A stretch of DNA of 64,000 nucleotides from Limnomonas spitsbergensis (Eukaryota > Chlorophyta > Chlorophyceae > Chlamydomonadales). The notes under the pieces are model-generated. The model saw only the letters and a list, made by a program, of their open reading frames with translations, did not search any database and had not been told where the DNA came from. The stretch is from positions 5,199,501 to 5,263,500 of the forward strand of contig JAYJMM010000114.1 of NCBI GenBank assembly GCA_037349105.1. The letters are read 5' to 3'. The position numbers and the translations under genes were made by a program. Positions 61,601 to 64,000 of the stretch are shown one piece after another (position 1 is the stretch's first letter; every line of letters begins with the position of its first letter).

Positions 61601-63452
61601 CCGTCCAGCCCCTCACCTGTGGTAGAAGAAACATCATGAGTGGCAGGTCCCACTTTAGCACCGAGGTGACCGCGGCGAACGCCGGTTGGTGCGGCCCCGT
61701 CACCCATCTCGACATCGCCTTGAGCCAAAGCTCCAGCCAACGCCGGAAGCTGTGACGCTGCCGCCCGAAAATCACCGTCGGCGCGGCCGCGCCCGCGCCT
61801 GCGGGCGCGGCGGCGGCGTCAGCCGCCGTCGCGTTCCGCGAGCCGACGTCCTCGAGCGTGAACTTGCTGTCGAGGTATGGCCGGACGATCAGCTGCATCC
61901 CGGGGAGCAGGCTGTTGTACAACAAGCCGCCGTTCCCCGCTCCGCCCGCGCCCGCGCCCGCCGCGGCGCCGACCTCGAGTTTCTGCTGCTTCTGCTGCTC
62001 CGGCGTCATGCCCTTCCACGACCGCGGGTCGCGCAGCATCTGGAGCACCTCCGCGGGCAGCTTCGAAAACCACTCGCTGTCGGACCCCGCCCCCCCCGCT
62101 CCCGCGGCATTGCCTGGCTGCTGGTCGGCTGGCTTGGCGTAGCCCTGCAGCAGGGCCTGGATAGAGTAGGTGGCGAAGTCAAGCGTCGTGATGTTGTCCG
62201 TGGTCTCCAGGATTCGCACCAGGTGTCTCTGTACCAGCTGCACCTCGAAGGTCAACGTCCCCTCGCGCCGGAACTCGCACAGAGGCTCGGGAAGCGGCAT
62301 CAAGACGGTGACGCGCGCCGGGTCGATGGCGCCCAGCATGCCCAAGCACTCGGCACACCTGACAGGAGGTTACGAGTTACGGGTTTAGGGTTTAGGGCTA
62401 AGGGTTACAGTTGTAGGGTTTAGGGTGAAGGGTTTAAGATCGTGACAGTTGGCCTCTGAATACTGTCAAAATACTTGTTGACGGCTCAGGGTTTATGGTT
62501 CTTCATTCAGAATTTTTACTGCTTACCGTTATGTTTTACTGTTTACCGTTTTGCCGTTTTACTATTTTACTGTTTTACCGTTCTAATGTTTACCTGCTCC
62601 TGCTCCCCCTCCCCCTCCCCTCAGCTTGAACCTCCTCCCCCCTCCTCCCTTTTGCCCAAATGCCCCTGCCTCTGTCCCTGCTCCCCCTCCCCTCAGCTTT
62701 TAAGTCCTGCCCCTCCTCCCTTTTGCCCGAATGCCCCTGCCCTGCACCTGCTCCCACTCCCCTCAGCTTGAACCTCCTCCCCCCTCCTCCCTTTCGCCCA
62801 ACTGCCCCTGCCCCTGCCCTGCACCTGCTCCCCTCAGCTTGAACCTCCTCCCCCCTCCTCCCTTTCGCCCAACTGCCCCTGCCCCTGCCCTGCACCTGCT
62901 CCCCCTCCCCTCAGCTTTTAACTCCTGCCCCCAACTTCTTTCCCCTATTTCTACCCCCTACGTCTTCTTCCCTAATCGATCCTGCCCCTGCCCCTGCTCC
63001 CCCTCACACTCCCCTCAGCTTGAACCTCCCCCCCCCCCTTACACCTAGCTGCCTGCCCCTGTCCCTGCCCACCCTGACCCTGCCTCCCATCCCCCCCCCA
63101 CCCTGCTTGACCCCCCCCCCCCACCCTTATGCCTAGCTGCCTCTGCCCCTGACCCTGCTCCCCTCCTACTCCCCCCTCCCCCCTCGCTGCTCCTGCCCCT
63201 GCCCCTGTTCCTCCTCCCACCCACCTCAGCTTGAACCTCCTCCCCAGCCTCGTCCTCATCACGTTATCGCAGCACCGCAGCAACGCCGACAGCATGTCAG
63301 CCAGCAGCGCCGCCTCACCCTGCCCTCCCGCCCCTCCCGCGCCCGCCTTGTCGTCCGCCCCGGACGCCGTGCCCAGCGCCGCCGCCATTATCTGGTCCAA
63401 CAGCGCCCGCTGACGGAGGAGCATGAGCTTGACTTCGCCCAAAGAAGCGTGT
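24727..63452 (-). CDS. ATR: ATR checkpoint kinase (PIKK family), 5' partial, 31 exons in view
   Basis: Exons, 5' to 3' on the minus strand: 63452-63225, 62358-61617, 60498-60421, 59963-59811, 56573-56452, 55211-55100, 54397-54213, 52568-52436, 51643-51509, 50581-50464, 49310-49183, 48770-48669, 47789-47669, 47250-47109, 46703-46628, 45217-45126, 43660-43577, 43026-42780, 41980-41822, 40481-40293, 38477-38418, 36419-36240, 35779-35656, 34715-34627, 32789-32698, 31916-31838, 30496-30402, 30113-29972, 29156-29052, 26094-25945, 24900-24727. Phases agree at every junction; about 1,545 codons end in TGA. Domains: HEAT end and UME-like region ([16 protein letters not shown]), FAT repeats ([25 protein letters not shown]), kinase domain ([25 protein letters not shown] catalytic loop, HVDFGCLF) and FATC. 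ATR signals replication stress and ssDNA in the nucleus. [14 protein letters not shown] and TYAVLPI favour ATR over ATM, TOR or DNA-PK. The start codon lies right of the window. Introns make up 88% of the span. Confidence 0.96.
24985..25605 (-). repeat. Decayed copies of the FATC exon start
   Basis: Three copies, at about 24988-25061, 25343-25415 and 25517-25593, keep 70-75 bp of the exon from its acceptor (GCCAAGGACGCCCTGGCCAC type). One has an in-frame stop. Between them are GATNAGGGTGAT short repeats (25081-25180). Confidence 0.9.
25232..25285 (+). repeat. GAAAGAAAGCTACGCC hairpin element, copy A
   Basis: GAAAGAAAGCTACGCCC, TATA loop, GGGCGTGG and AAACAACGCAGC. A perfect ACGCCCT/AGGGCGT hairpin. 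Closely related to 60965-61022. Confidence 0.6.
25945..26094 (-). CDS. ATR: ATR exon 30 in window: kinase end
   Basis: 150 nt, phase 0, encoding [20 protein letters not shown] and [16 protein letters not shown], then [11 protein letters not shown]. It matches human SVLKTFLHDPLVEWSK. Confidence 0.96.
26100..26270 (-). repeat. Copy of the exon 30 start next to the large array
   Basis: About 26183-26258 repeats GTGCTGCGCCAGCACGAGGA and on to TGGGCCAA, with a shortened middle. A further scrap, CCTTGTGCTGACGCAGCTCC, sits at 28710-28730 on the other side of the array. Confidence 0.88.
26275..28712 (+). repeat. 2.4-kb two-word minisatellite (GTTCCTTG / GTTCAGG)
   Basis: Built almost only from GTTCCTTG, GTTCAGG and GTTCAGT in varying order, basic unit 15 bp (GTTCCTTGGTTCAGG) with 7-bp insertions. 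No stop can arise on the plus strand, so three frames stay open for about 800 codons. It lies in an ATR intron. Confidence 0.97.
29052..29156 (-). CDS. ATR: ATR exon 29 in window: activation segment
   Basis: 105 nt, phase 0, encoding [20 protein letters not shown] and [15 protein letters not shown]. It matches human VPEIVPFRLTHNMV and GTEGLFRRACEV. Confidence 0.98.
29305..29840 (+). repeat. 8-bp purine microsatellite (GAGGTAGA / GAGGTGGA)
   Basis: About 65 units. The ATR transcript strand is CT-rich here. Spurious Ser/Leu/Pro open frames arise on the minus strand. A decayed copy of exon 29's acceptor (CCAGCTCTGGAATCTGCAAA) lies just before it at 29271. Confidence 0.95.
29972..30113 (-). CDS. 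ATR: ATR exon 28 in window: catalytic and activation loops
   Basis: 142 nt encoding [37 protein letters not shown] and [17 protein letters not shown] and VDFG hold the catalytic Asp, His, Asn and the metal-binding Asp, so the kinase is predicted active. Confidence 0.98.
30190..30400 (-). repeat. Copies of the exon 27 donor
   Basis: CACCCTA(C/G)CTT(T/G)(C/T) words recur every 60-70 bp before the true donor at 30401, separated by GTACACCGGCAGTAC-type repeats. Confidence 0.75.
30402..30496 (-). CDS. ATR: ATR exon 27 in window: kinase C-lobe
   Basis: 95 nt encoding [20 protein letters not shown] and [11 protein letters not shown]. It matches human HPPIFHEWFLRTFPDPTSWYSSR. Confidence 0.96.
31225..31837 (-). 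repeat. Copies of the exon 26 end and donor
   Basis: At about 31240, 31618 and 31729 the block CACACCTT(G/A)TCCAACAGC, TTGACCTTGTTCTGGCC and CGCATCCATATAG repeats the exon 3' half and its GTGTGA donor, then breaks into GGG(A/T)GAAGACAGG filler. Confidence 0.93.
31838..31916 (-). CDS. ATR: ATR exon 26 in window: kinase C-lobe
   Basis: 79 nt encoding [20 protein letters not shown] and VKLLDK. It matches the human segment between GKELRQCML and VFREFLL. Confidence 0.9.
32200..32640 (-). repeat. Five copies of the exon 25 donor region
   Basis: CTTGTACAGCCCCTCC(G/C) with a following ACGTGTACATGTCGA-type stretch at about 32209, 32300, 32397, 32483 and 32584, period 85-105 bp, joined by telomere-like filler. 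Another scrap of the exon's 5' edge (GGATCCATTGTAGGATGCCC type) is at 33030-33060. Confidence 0.9.
32698..32789 (-). CDS. ATR: ATR exon 25 in window: kinase
   Basis: 92 nt encoding [20 protein letters not shown] and [10 protein letters not shown]. It matches human ECGIIEWVNNTAGLRPIL. Confidence 0.97.
33960..34185 (+). repeat. 11-bp array TTCAGCTACAC
   Basis: About 16 units. The same word occurs dispersed in other introns (6650, 28810-28865, 32855-33000, 45395-45410, 50930-50950, 51660-51710, 51985-52260). Confidence 0.92.
34205..34626 (-). repeat. ~30-bp array of exon 24 donor copies
   Basis: About 14 units of ACGTACCTCAGTGATGGGCA plus GTACA, the last being the true exon end. Each copy carries the reverse complement of GAG/GTACGT, so alternative donors are abundant. 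Confidence 0.92.
34627..34715 (-). CDS. ATR: ATR exon 24 in window: kinase
   Basis: 89 nt encoding [18 protein letters not shown] and [11 protein letters not shown]. It matches human ESRRRELHIRTYAVIPLNDE. A second copy of the acceptor region at about 34770-34802 is less similar. Confidence 0.95.
35656..35779 (-). CDS. ATR: ATR exon 23 in window: kinase ATP-binding region
   Basis: 124 nt encoding [20 protein letters not shown] and [22 protein letters not shown] and KPKDDLRKD are PIKK hallmarks; the Lys of GKPKDD is the probable ATP contact. Confidence 0.97.
36010..36170 (-). repeat. Copies of exon 22 end
   Basis: CACCAGGATGGTATACTCCA with GCCCGCAATGGTGACCAC at 36117-36160 and a shorter GTGTCCACAACCTGCTGCTG at 36035 echo the exon 22 donor side. 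Confidence 0.85.
36240..36419 (-). CDS. ATR: ATR exon 22 in window: kinase N-lobe start
   Basis: 180 nt, phase 0, encoding [20 protein letters not shown], a Gly/Ser/Ala-rich run with a GCC/GCG-coded alanine tract and three Gln, and [10 protein letters not shown]. It matches human ILIPLQSVMIPTLPS and YIAGFDDMVEIL. The alanine tract is a lineage-specific insertion. Confidence 0.95.
36480..37640 (+). repeat. ~40-bp array between exon 22 acceptor copies
   Basis: About 25 units of GGCGTCTTAGAGGGGGGAGG plus TG(A/G)ATTAGGGTTAAGGGTTTA. Three units near 36490 and 36600 still read GGACA(G/A)GCACCATGACCTGG, the acceptor edge of exon 22, showing its origin. A last scrap is at 37615-37637. Confidence 0.93.
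37639..37700 (+). repeat. 38-base guanine run
   Basis: An uninterrupted G run from 37645 to 37682, flanked by GGGGGC and CGGGGGGCGG. The ATR transcript would carry a C run. Its length may be affected by sequencing. Confidence 0.85.
38028..38417 (-). repeat. 21-bp array of in-frame splice donors after exon 21
   Basis: About 18 units. On the minus strand each reads CAGGTGCGTCCGCCCGCCTG plus C, so each holds CAG/GTGCGT identical to the true donor. Read through, each adds VRPPACQ in frame. Confidence 0.95.
38418..38477 (-). CDS. ATR: ATR exon 21 in window
   Basis: 60 nt, phase 0, encoding [20 protein letters not shown]. It matches human MSTHFKMLKKLVEEA. The donor CAG/GTGCGT is the first of a long array of near-identical in-frame donors. 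Confidence 0.92.
38790..38970 (-). repeat. Copies of the exon 20 donor side
   Basis: CCACCCTGCTGGTTGGA followed by (T/C)(G/A)...TCCA(G/A)C(G/A)GCAAGGCAT at about 38801 and 38911, and a third at about 40165-40200, repeat the end of exon 20. Confidence 0.85.
39091..39840. mobile_element. Possible hAT-type element remnant between direct repeats
   Basis: A roughly 30-bp quasi-palindromic word (ACGTATGTAC..TACGGTATGTACG(A/G)CG) occurs at 39091-39120 and, in the same orientation, at 39814-39838. Between them lies the BED-like open frame. A 28-bp tandem (GCATGGTGCATGGCATGTTG type) is at 39580-39655. The outline could be an excised or decayed transposon in the ATR intron. Confidence 0.4.
39219..39539 (+). 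pseudogene. BED-zinc-finger-like N-terminal fragment of a transposase
   Basis: 106 codons from ATG ([10 protein letters not shown]) to TGA, opposite in strand to ATR. It contains [28 protein letters not shown] and [11 protein letters not shown]. The Trp, Cys-x2-Cys and His-x8-Cys resemble the BED finger at the N-terminus of hAT transposases. No catalytic domain follows, so this is a fragment or a domesticated single exon. Confidence 0.45.
40293..40481 (-). CDS. ATR: ATR exon 20 in window: FAT-kinase linker
   Basis: 189 nt, phase 0, encoding [29 protein letters not shown] and [16 protein letters not shown]. It matches human MWMMTAVSKSSYPMRVNRCKE and TRLTDKLLELC. Confidence 0.95.
40560..41510 (-). 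repeat. Eroded copies of the exon 20 acceptor side
   Basis: AACAAGGATGCTGTTGGCGG at 40569, GGGACGGTGGATTTGCAGGC at 40698 and GCGTGGACTTGCAGACCGCG at 41411 echo parts of exon 20. Between them is a (GTAGGGTGTAGG)n stretch at 40975-41010 and telomere-like filler. Confidence 0.82.
41530..41815 (-). repeat. Two full-length decayed copies of exon 19's 3' half
   Basis: At about 41541-41632 and 41689-41785, GGATGGTTTGCACC and GTCGGGGTGTAGGT-type blocks with CTGGCTGG(T/A)CAGCAGC repeat some 90 bp of exon 19 including the donor side. Confidence 0.92.
41822..41980 (-). CDS. ATR: ATR exon 19 in window
   Basis: 159 nt, phase 0, encoding [39 protein letters not shown] and LADAFPQQ. It matches human YQFLTAFSQLISRICHSHDEV and AYPQQ. 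Confidence 0.96.
42060..42590 (-). repeat. Five copies of exon 19's acceptor side
   Basis: (GC)GACAAGTGCTTCAT(C/G)A(G/A) and (G/T)ATT(G/T)A(C/T)C.CCTA occur at about 42090, 42208, 42320, 42447 and 42560, separated by AGATCTNAGATC-rich filler. Confidence 0.9.
42780..43026 (-). CDS. ATR: ATR exon 18 in window: FAT end
   Basis: 247 nt encoding [37 protein letters not shown] and a Gly-rich linker. It matches human LHFGRSLQYG and SMPRMLTLWLDYG. Confidence 0.96.
43080..43335 (-). repeat. Two copies of exon 18's acceptor side
   Basis: TCACCCAGCCCGACCACGCG and GGTGCGGCCGCTGAGCCTGG at 43137-43177 and 43289-43333 repeat about 90 bp of the start of exon 18 and its acceptor. Confidence 0.93.
43577..43660 (-). 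CDS. ATR: ATR exon 17 in window: FAT
   Basis: 84 nt encoding [18 protein letters not shown], then [15 protein letters not shown] matches human YYDKLM. Phase fits both neighbours. Confidence 0.92.
43680..43800 (-). repeat. Copy of exon 17's acceptor side
   Basis: About 43745-43800 repeats the start of exon 17 (TTTACGTTTTGGAACATCTG) with an in-frame stop. Phase and similarity favour the exon at 43577-43660 as the functional one. Confidence 0.85.
44280..45010 (+). repeat. 8-bp AT-rich array AGGATTAT / AGGATATAAC
   Basis: Nearly pure repeats of AGGATTAT with AGGATATAAC and AGGATATAAT variants over 0.73 kb within an ATR intron. Confidence 0.95.
45126..45217 (-). CDS. ATR: ATR exon 16 in window: FAT
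   Basis: 92 nt encoding [20 protein letters not shown] and [10 protein letters not shown]. It matches human IMKKYKDVTACLPEWEDGHFYLA. Confidence 0.95.
45265..45415 (-). repeat. Dispersed hairpin-rich element, copy 2 (inverted)
   Basis: The ends are AGGCCGCCTCGCGGCCT and CCGGCCAGAGGCCGG, both hairpins. The core GCTTGGGCCAGTCTACGACT, GGTAGCCCAAGC folds on itself. The reverse complement matches 50930-51062. Confidence 0.72.
45515..45990 (-). repeat. (CAGCAT)n array between copies of exon 16's acceptor side
   Basis: 45548-45691 holds about 24 CAGCAT units. On both sides are copies of AGGTAGCCCATCTGGCCCTA (45527, 45765, 45848), the start of exon 16 with its acceptor, followed by GGCAGCATCAGCA, from which the hexamer evidently grew. 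Confidence 0.94.
46085..46620 (-). repeat. Exon 15 donor copies and a 40-bp array
   Basis: CTCTGC(C/G)(A/G).(G/A)GTCCATG(C/A)GGCCAGCTTCAC at about 46092 and 46514 copy the end of exon 15. Between them five units of ACCAGCCCACATATATACGA plus GCAAAAACCCTGAACCCTTC occupy 46151-46345. Confidence 0.92.
46628..46703 (-). CDS. ATR: ATR exon 15 in window: FAT
   Basis: 76 nt encoding [20 protein letters not shown] and WTAAE. It matches the human helix HGRAMLLVGRFMEETA. Confidence 0.9.
46935..47095 (-). repeat. Copy of exon 14's donor side
   Basis: TTCAGGGCTGCCTGCAGTTA, GGTACTGCTTGCCCATCTGC and CACCACAGCCTGGCGCGCTC at 46950-47023 repeat about 75 bp of the exon end, then GATCCGATCCGATCC filler. Confidence 0.93.
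47109..47250 (-). CDS. ATR: ATR exon 14 in window: FAT
   Basis: 142 nt encoding [20 protein letters not shown] and [20 protein letters not shown] then QAALK. It matches human ELYVERAKWLWSKGDVHQAL. Confidence 0.95.
47285..47610 (-). repeat. Copies of exon 14's acceptor side
   Basis: Copies at 47292-47365 and 47400-47440, then three short units of GAACCGCCGCGGGGGCCTCT (47481-47557) and a last eroded copy near 47575-47605. Confidence 0.9.
47669..47789 (-). CDS. ATR: ATR exon 13 in window: FAT
   Basis: 121 nt encoding [20 protein letters not shown], then [12 protein letters not shown]. It matches human AKEPILALRRALLSL and CWLQSARVARKAG. Confidence 0.95.
47870..48165 (-). repeat. Exon 13 acceptor copies with a 37-bp array
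   Basis: CTGGATCCCCAGGCTCGGC at 47919 copies the exon 13 start. Then about four units of CAAAGAGGAGTCAGACAGGG plus TACAGGGTTTATACAGC, and another exon scrap (TTGGATCCCCACAGGCACGGC) at 48119. Confidence 0.9.
48669..48770 (-). CDS. ATR: ATR exon 12 in window: FAT
   Basis: 102 nt, phase 0, encoding [18 protein letters not shown] and [15 protein letters not shown]. It aligns with human WVARLEMTQNS. Confidence 0.92.
48910..49182 (-). repeat. Three copies of exon 11's donor side
   Basis: TATACCTG(C/A)AGCATGTGCAG followed by CCTGGCCACG at 48917, 48999 and 49089, spaced about 90 bp. The last two units are nearly identical including their telomere-like spacers. Confidence 0.93.
49183..49310 (-). CDS. 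ATR: ATR exon 11 in window: FAT
   Basis: 128 nt encoding [40 protein letters not shown] and LQ. It matches human RAEQIVPLSAASFERGSYQRGY to RLHML. Confidence 0.96.
49680..50440 (-). repeat. 39-bp array seeded by the exon 10 end
   Basis: About 13 units of TATTTATTAATTCATTTATC plus AATATGTACTGCACCAGCA at 49925-50420. The GC(A/G)CCAGCA word and the block ACGGACCTTGATGCAGCGCC at 49831 derive from the end of exon 10. Confidence 0.93.
50464..50581 (-). CDS. ATR: ATR exon 10 in window: FAT
   Basis: 118 nt encoding [20 protein letters not shown] and [14 protein letters not shown]. It matches human WSVRLGQLLLSAKK. The acceptor could alternatively be 3 nt further in (ATAGGAG). Confidence 0.92.
50585..50800 (-). 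repeat. Copy of exon 10's acceptor side
   Basis: At 50640-50710, CTCAGCC-type edge, CAACTGCCGCTGCCTTGGGC and AGCCCCGGTAGCAAACCGCA repeat 70 bp of exon 10. GGGAAGGTGTGGGAAGG stretches fill both sides. Confidence 0.92.
50930..51062 (+). repeat. Dispersed hairpin-rich element, copy 3
   Basis: CAGCTACA words, then CCGGCCTCTGGTGGCCGG, CACCAGTCGTAGGCCGGTCC, CAATCGGG and GGCCGCCTGAGGCGGCC. Terminal blocks are self-complementary. Confidence 0.72.
51509..51643 (-). CDS. ATR: ATR exon 9 in window: FAT
   Basis: 135 nt, phase 0, encoding [18 protein letters not shown] and [15 protein letters not shown]. It matches human ITQVNGV and VEAAWKLSQWDLV. Confidence 0.95.
51650..52345 (-). repeat. Copies of exon 9's acceptor side with CAGCTACA filler
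   Basis: At about 51716-51800, 51873-51945 and 52085-52165, ACCAGCGCCTGCAAGTGGCC-type blocks repeat 70-90 bp of exon 9 and its acceptor. TTCAGCTAC(A/T) words fill between. Confidence 0.92.
52436..52568 (-). CDS. ATR: ATR exon 8 in window: FAT with loop
   Basis: 133 nt, starting one base into a codon. It encodes a loop ([16 protein letters not shown]) and [13 protein letters not shown], matching human KSMLGLGQLSTVI. The junction phase supports it. The loop is not conserved. Confidence 0.85.
52600..53760 (-). repeat. Copies of exon 8's acceptor edge in G/T-rich filler
   Basis: GGC(C/T)CTTGCA(A/G)(G/T)CCCACGG(G/A)CGGCCTGG and variants at about 52628, 52692, 52783, 53237 and 53710. Between them GGTGAGGTGGGG-type low-complexity DNA forms spurious Pro/Ser open frames on the minus strand. 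Confidence 0.88.
53820..54165 (-). repeat. Copy of exon 7's donor side
   Basis: 54048-54140 repeats about 90 bp of the exon 7 end (CTCGTGCTCATACAGTGCCA, GCGCCTCGCCCCAGCTGCCC). A more eroded copy is at 53908-53965. CCACACCT(C/T)CC filler lies between. Confidence 0.92.
54213..54397 (-). CDS. ATR: ATR exon 7 in window: FAT
   Basis: 185 nt encoding [40 protein letters not shown] and ELGREHAAR. The EPDG.SG block and the following TPR-like helix match human HEPDGVAGV and LGLLRDATACYDRA. Confidence 0.95.
54860..55099 (-). repeat. Three copies of exon 6's donor side
   Basis: CACAT(C/T)CCAGC(C/T)GTCA with C(C/G)TGGTCCG(T/C)CTTGT at about 54889, 54926 and 55006, then the true exon edge. Each carries GGTTAAGGGTT filler. 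Confidence 0.9.
55100..55211 (-). CDS. ATR: ATR exon 6 in window: FAT
   Basis: 112 nt encoding [20 protein letters not shown] and [12 protein letters not shown]. It matches human YTRAVMHFESFI. Confidence 0.95.
55215..56130 (+). repeat. Purine-rich low-complexity intron DNA
   Basis: GGGGGAGG-, GGGCGGGGGC- and GAGCGGGG-type words with loose periodicity. Spurious Pro-rich frames occur on the minus strand and Gly/Arg-rich ones on the plus strand. Transcribed as a CT-rich intron. Confidence 0.85.
56452..56573 (-). CDS. ATR: ATR exon 5 in window: FAT start
   Basis: 122 nt encoding [20 protein letters not shown] and QAAF, ending in a split Arg codon. It matches human VTRFLDLIPQDTLAVASF. Confidence 0.95.
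56574..57095 (-). repeat. 9-bp array (GGATCAGCA) before exon 5
   Basis: About 57 units of GGATCAGCA with AATCAGCAG and GGATCAGCG variants. On the ATR strand this is (TGCTGATCC)n directly before the acceptor CTGATCCCTAG, of which the array unit is a copy. Confidence 0.93.
57096..58906 (-). repeat. 1.8-kb G-rich array on the ATR strand, ~27 bp
   Basis: About 66 units of CTTCTTGCACCTGATCCCCC plus CCTCCCC. On the minus strand GGGGGAGGGGGG...CAGGTGCAAGAAG, containing CAG/GTGCAAG, a donor-like word. Open minus-strand frames up to 572 codons are artefacts. Confidence 0.96.
59040..59440. other. ATR intron stretch without clear repeats
   Basis: Mixed-composition DNA of the exon 4 to exon 5 intron. 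I see no exon: the neighbouring exons join in phase without it, and no ATR-like residues are found. Confidence 0.5.
59450..59810 (-). repeat. Copies of exon 4's Gln-rich donor edge
   Basis: Four to five units of about 60 bp with CACCACTGCCTGCCTGATAC and CCGCACCTGCCCCTC. The GCCTGCCTG and CGCAC(C) words match the exon 4 end and its GTGCG donor. Confidence 0.8.
59811..59963 (-). CDS. ATR: ATR exon 4 in window
   Basis: 153 nt, phase 0, encoding [34 protein letters not shown] and a Gln-rich end. It matches human QTVFSMLDHLTQWAR. The acceptor lies in a block present three times in tandem; the innermost copy gives the continuous frame. Confidence 0.9.
59985..60180 (-). repeat. Two highly similar copies of exon 4's first half
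   Basis: Blocks 60000-60078 and 60096-60178 repeat GTGAACAGTGCCTGCAGGTA to ACTGTCAACAGGGC almost base for base, each with the acceptor TTGACAG. They are the least diverged copies in the window, so probably recent. Confidence 0.95.
60421..60498 (-). CDS. ATR: ATR exon 3 in window
   Basis: 78 nt, phase 0, encoding [20 protein letters not shown] and ITTVLA. It matches the human helix after YLLPH.. (EVYAEIMAVL). Confidence 0.92.
60690..61065 (-). repeat. Decayed copies of exon 3's acceptor side
   Basis: CTCCTTGACCGT(G/C)TGGCGAGCGG and related blocks at about 60832 and 60919, with shorter ones near 60702 and 61035. Confidence 0.85.
60965..61022 (+). repeat. GAAAGAAAGCTACGCC hairpin element, copy B
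   Basis: GAAAGAAAGCTACGCCCCGT, GGGAGGCGTGAGAG and TTAAAGAAACAGCGCAGC. Same layout as copy A at 25232-25285, with the stem shifted but kept. Confidence 0.6.
61068..61616 (-). repeat. Copies of exon 2's donor side around a CACCGCCCCC array
   Basis: 61070-61155 and 61440-61530 repeat parts of the exon 2 end (CTTGAGTACC(A/G)A(G/A)GT with CATGCTCTCAC). 61205-61440 is a (CACCGCCCCC)n low-complexity array ending in (CCCACA)n. Confidence 0.88.
61617..62358 (-). CDS. ATR: ATR exon 2 in window: UME-like region
   Basis: 742 nt, the longest exon. It encodes [32 protein letters not shown], a Gly/Ala-rich insert, [30 protein letters not shown] and [12 protein letters not shown]. It corresponds to human ATR from LGELGAIDPGR to YLLPH. 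GC-rich insert regions are probably disordered. Confidence 0.95.
62585..63224 (-). repeat. Six copies of exon 1's donor side
   Basis: CCTCAGCTTGAACCTCCTCC or CTCAGCTTTTAA(G/C)TCCTG at about 62619, 62691, 62760, 62835, 62909 and 63015, period 70-105 bp, in C-rich filler with TGCCCCTGCC words. The true exon edge is at 63225. Confidence 0.92.
63225..63452 (-). CDS. ATR: ATR exon 1 in window: HEAT repeat
   Basis: 228 nt encoding [20 protein letters not shown], a Gly/Ala-rich loop, then [20 protein letters not shown]. It joins the next exon through a split Arg codon before CAECLG. Placement rests on junction phase and helical HEAT-like pattern. The acceptor at 63453 is the less certain end. Confidence 0.8.
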
Positions 63453-64000
63453 CTGGGCGGGGTTTCGCGGGGAGGGTTCAGCGGGGGGCAATCAGGGGTC
63501 TTGGTTGGATTTCAGTTGGAAGGAGGAGGAGGAGCGGGGGAGCATGAGCTTGACTTCGCCTAGGGAGGCGTGTATGGTCAGGGTTTAGGGTTTAGGGTTT
63601 AGGGTTTACAAGGGTGAAATATTGCAAGCCAATTCAGTGCTGCCAGCCAAGCAAGCCCAGCAAGATTTCAACCCAAACAACAAGCCAAGGGTTCTCAATT
63701 TTTGACTTACAACTGGCGACAATGGTCGATGCTCAGAATTAAATGCCTATCCCTCAACTACACAAACAATCTTAAGGATGAGGGAGGGCGCTGCACGTCT
63801 ACAGTCCCGTGAGTGGAGTCGCCTTGTTTAGGGTTTAGGGTCTACGGTTAAAATGTATCCCTCAACCCCAAACAATATAAATATTGAGGGAGGGTAAAGG
63901 GCGTGCCTAAAGTACGGTACATTGGATTCACCTTCTTTGGGTATGGATAGATGAATCATTTAAATGCTCTGCCAATGGACCAATATTCCAACCCAAGCAT
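63453..64000 (-). other. Upstream ATR intron
   Basis: It holds one copy of the exon 1 acceptor side (63540-63576, AGCATGAGCTTGACTTCGCC) and GTTTAGGGTTTAGGG runs at 63580-63610 and 63827. No further exon is recognised before the window edge. Confidence 0.7.

Noticed and set aside
24727..63452. Assignment of the kinase to ATM, TOR or SMG1
   Set aside because: [23 protein letters not shown], ECLGxLGAIDP and the FAT blocks follow ATR. No FRB or large SMG1 insertion is seen.
1..64000. tRNA, rRNA or other structured RNA genes
   Set aside because: No cloverleaf, B-box or rRNA-like stretch recognised on either strand by reading; a covariance-model search was not possible.

Overview
The window is nuclear DNA of a eukaryote. 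Two multi-exon genes can be read through GT-AG introns with fully consistent phases, coding exons are GC-rich, the standard code is used, and plant-type telomere-like words (TTTAGGG / CCCTAAA and variants) are scattered through almost every intron. This suggests a green-lineage alga with a repeat-bloated genome (a prasinophyte such as Cymbomonas is a guess, not shown).

Layout. (1) About 254-14607, plus strand: the C-terminal half of an ASCC3-type Ski2-like RNA/DNA helicase (second helicase cassette, winged helix, Sec63-like helical region, C-terminal beta domain), 14 exons, about 780 codons; its 5' part lies left of the window. (2) 14608-24726: about 10 kb between two convergent genes, without a convincing host gene, filled with decayed mobile-element pieces: a 187-bp MITE with terminal inverted repeats, a family of 40-60 bp inverted cores arranged as nested pairs, about 190-bp inverted copies 7.5 kb apart, a palindromic short repeat in four copies, and a possible LINE 3' end. 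(3) 24727-63452 and beyond, minus strand: an ATR checkpoint kinase, 31 exons in view, about 1,545 codons spread over 38.7 kb, from the HEAT/UME region through FAT, the PI3K-like kinase domain and FATC to the stop codon. Its 5' part lies right of the window.

The most striking property is intron structure. Nearly every intron in both genes carries tandem, decayed copies of the adjacent exon edge, usually including the splice site, joined by telomere-like filler. Several have expanded into arrays of 0.3-2.4 kb with units of 6-42 bp. Some keep open frames or in-frame splice sites (21-bp donor array at 38.0-38.4 kb; four tandem copies of helicase motif VI at 2.6-3.0 kb). Most long open frames here are artefacts of such repeats.

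Both genes belong to genome-maintenance or RNA-surveillance machinery (ASCC3 in alkylation-damage repair and ribosome rescue, ATR in the replication-stress checkpoint). They lie tail to tail with 10 kb between them, and nothing in the sequence suggests co-regulation.
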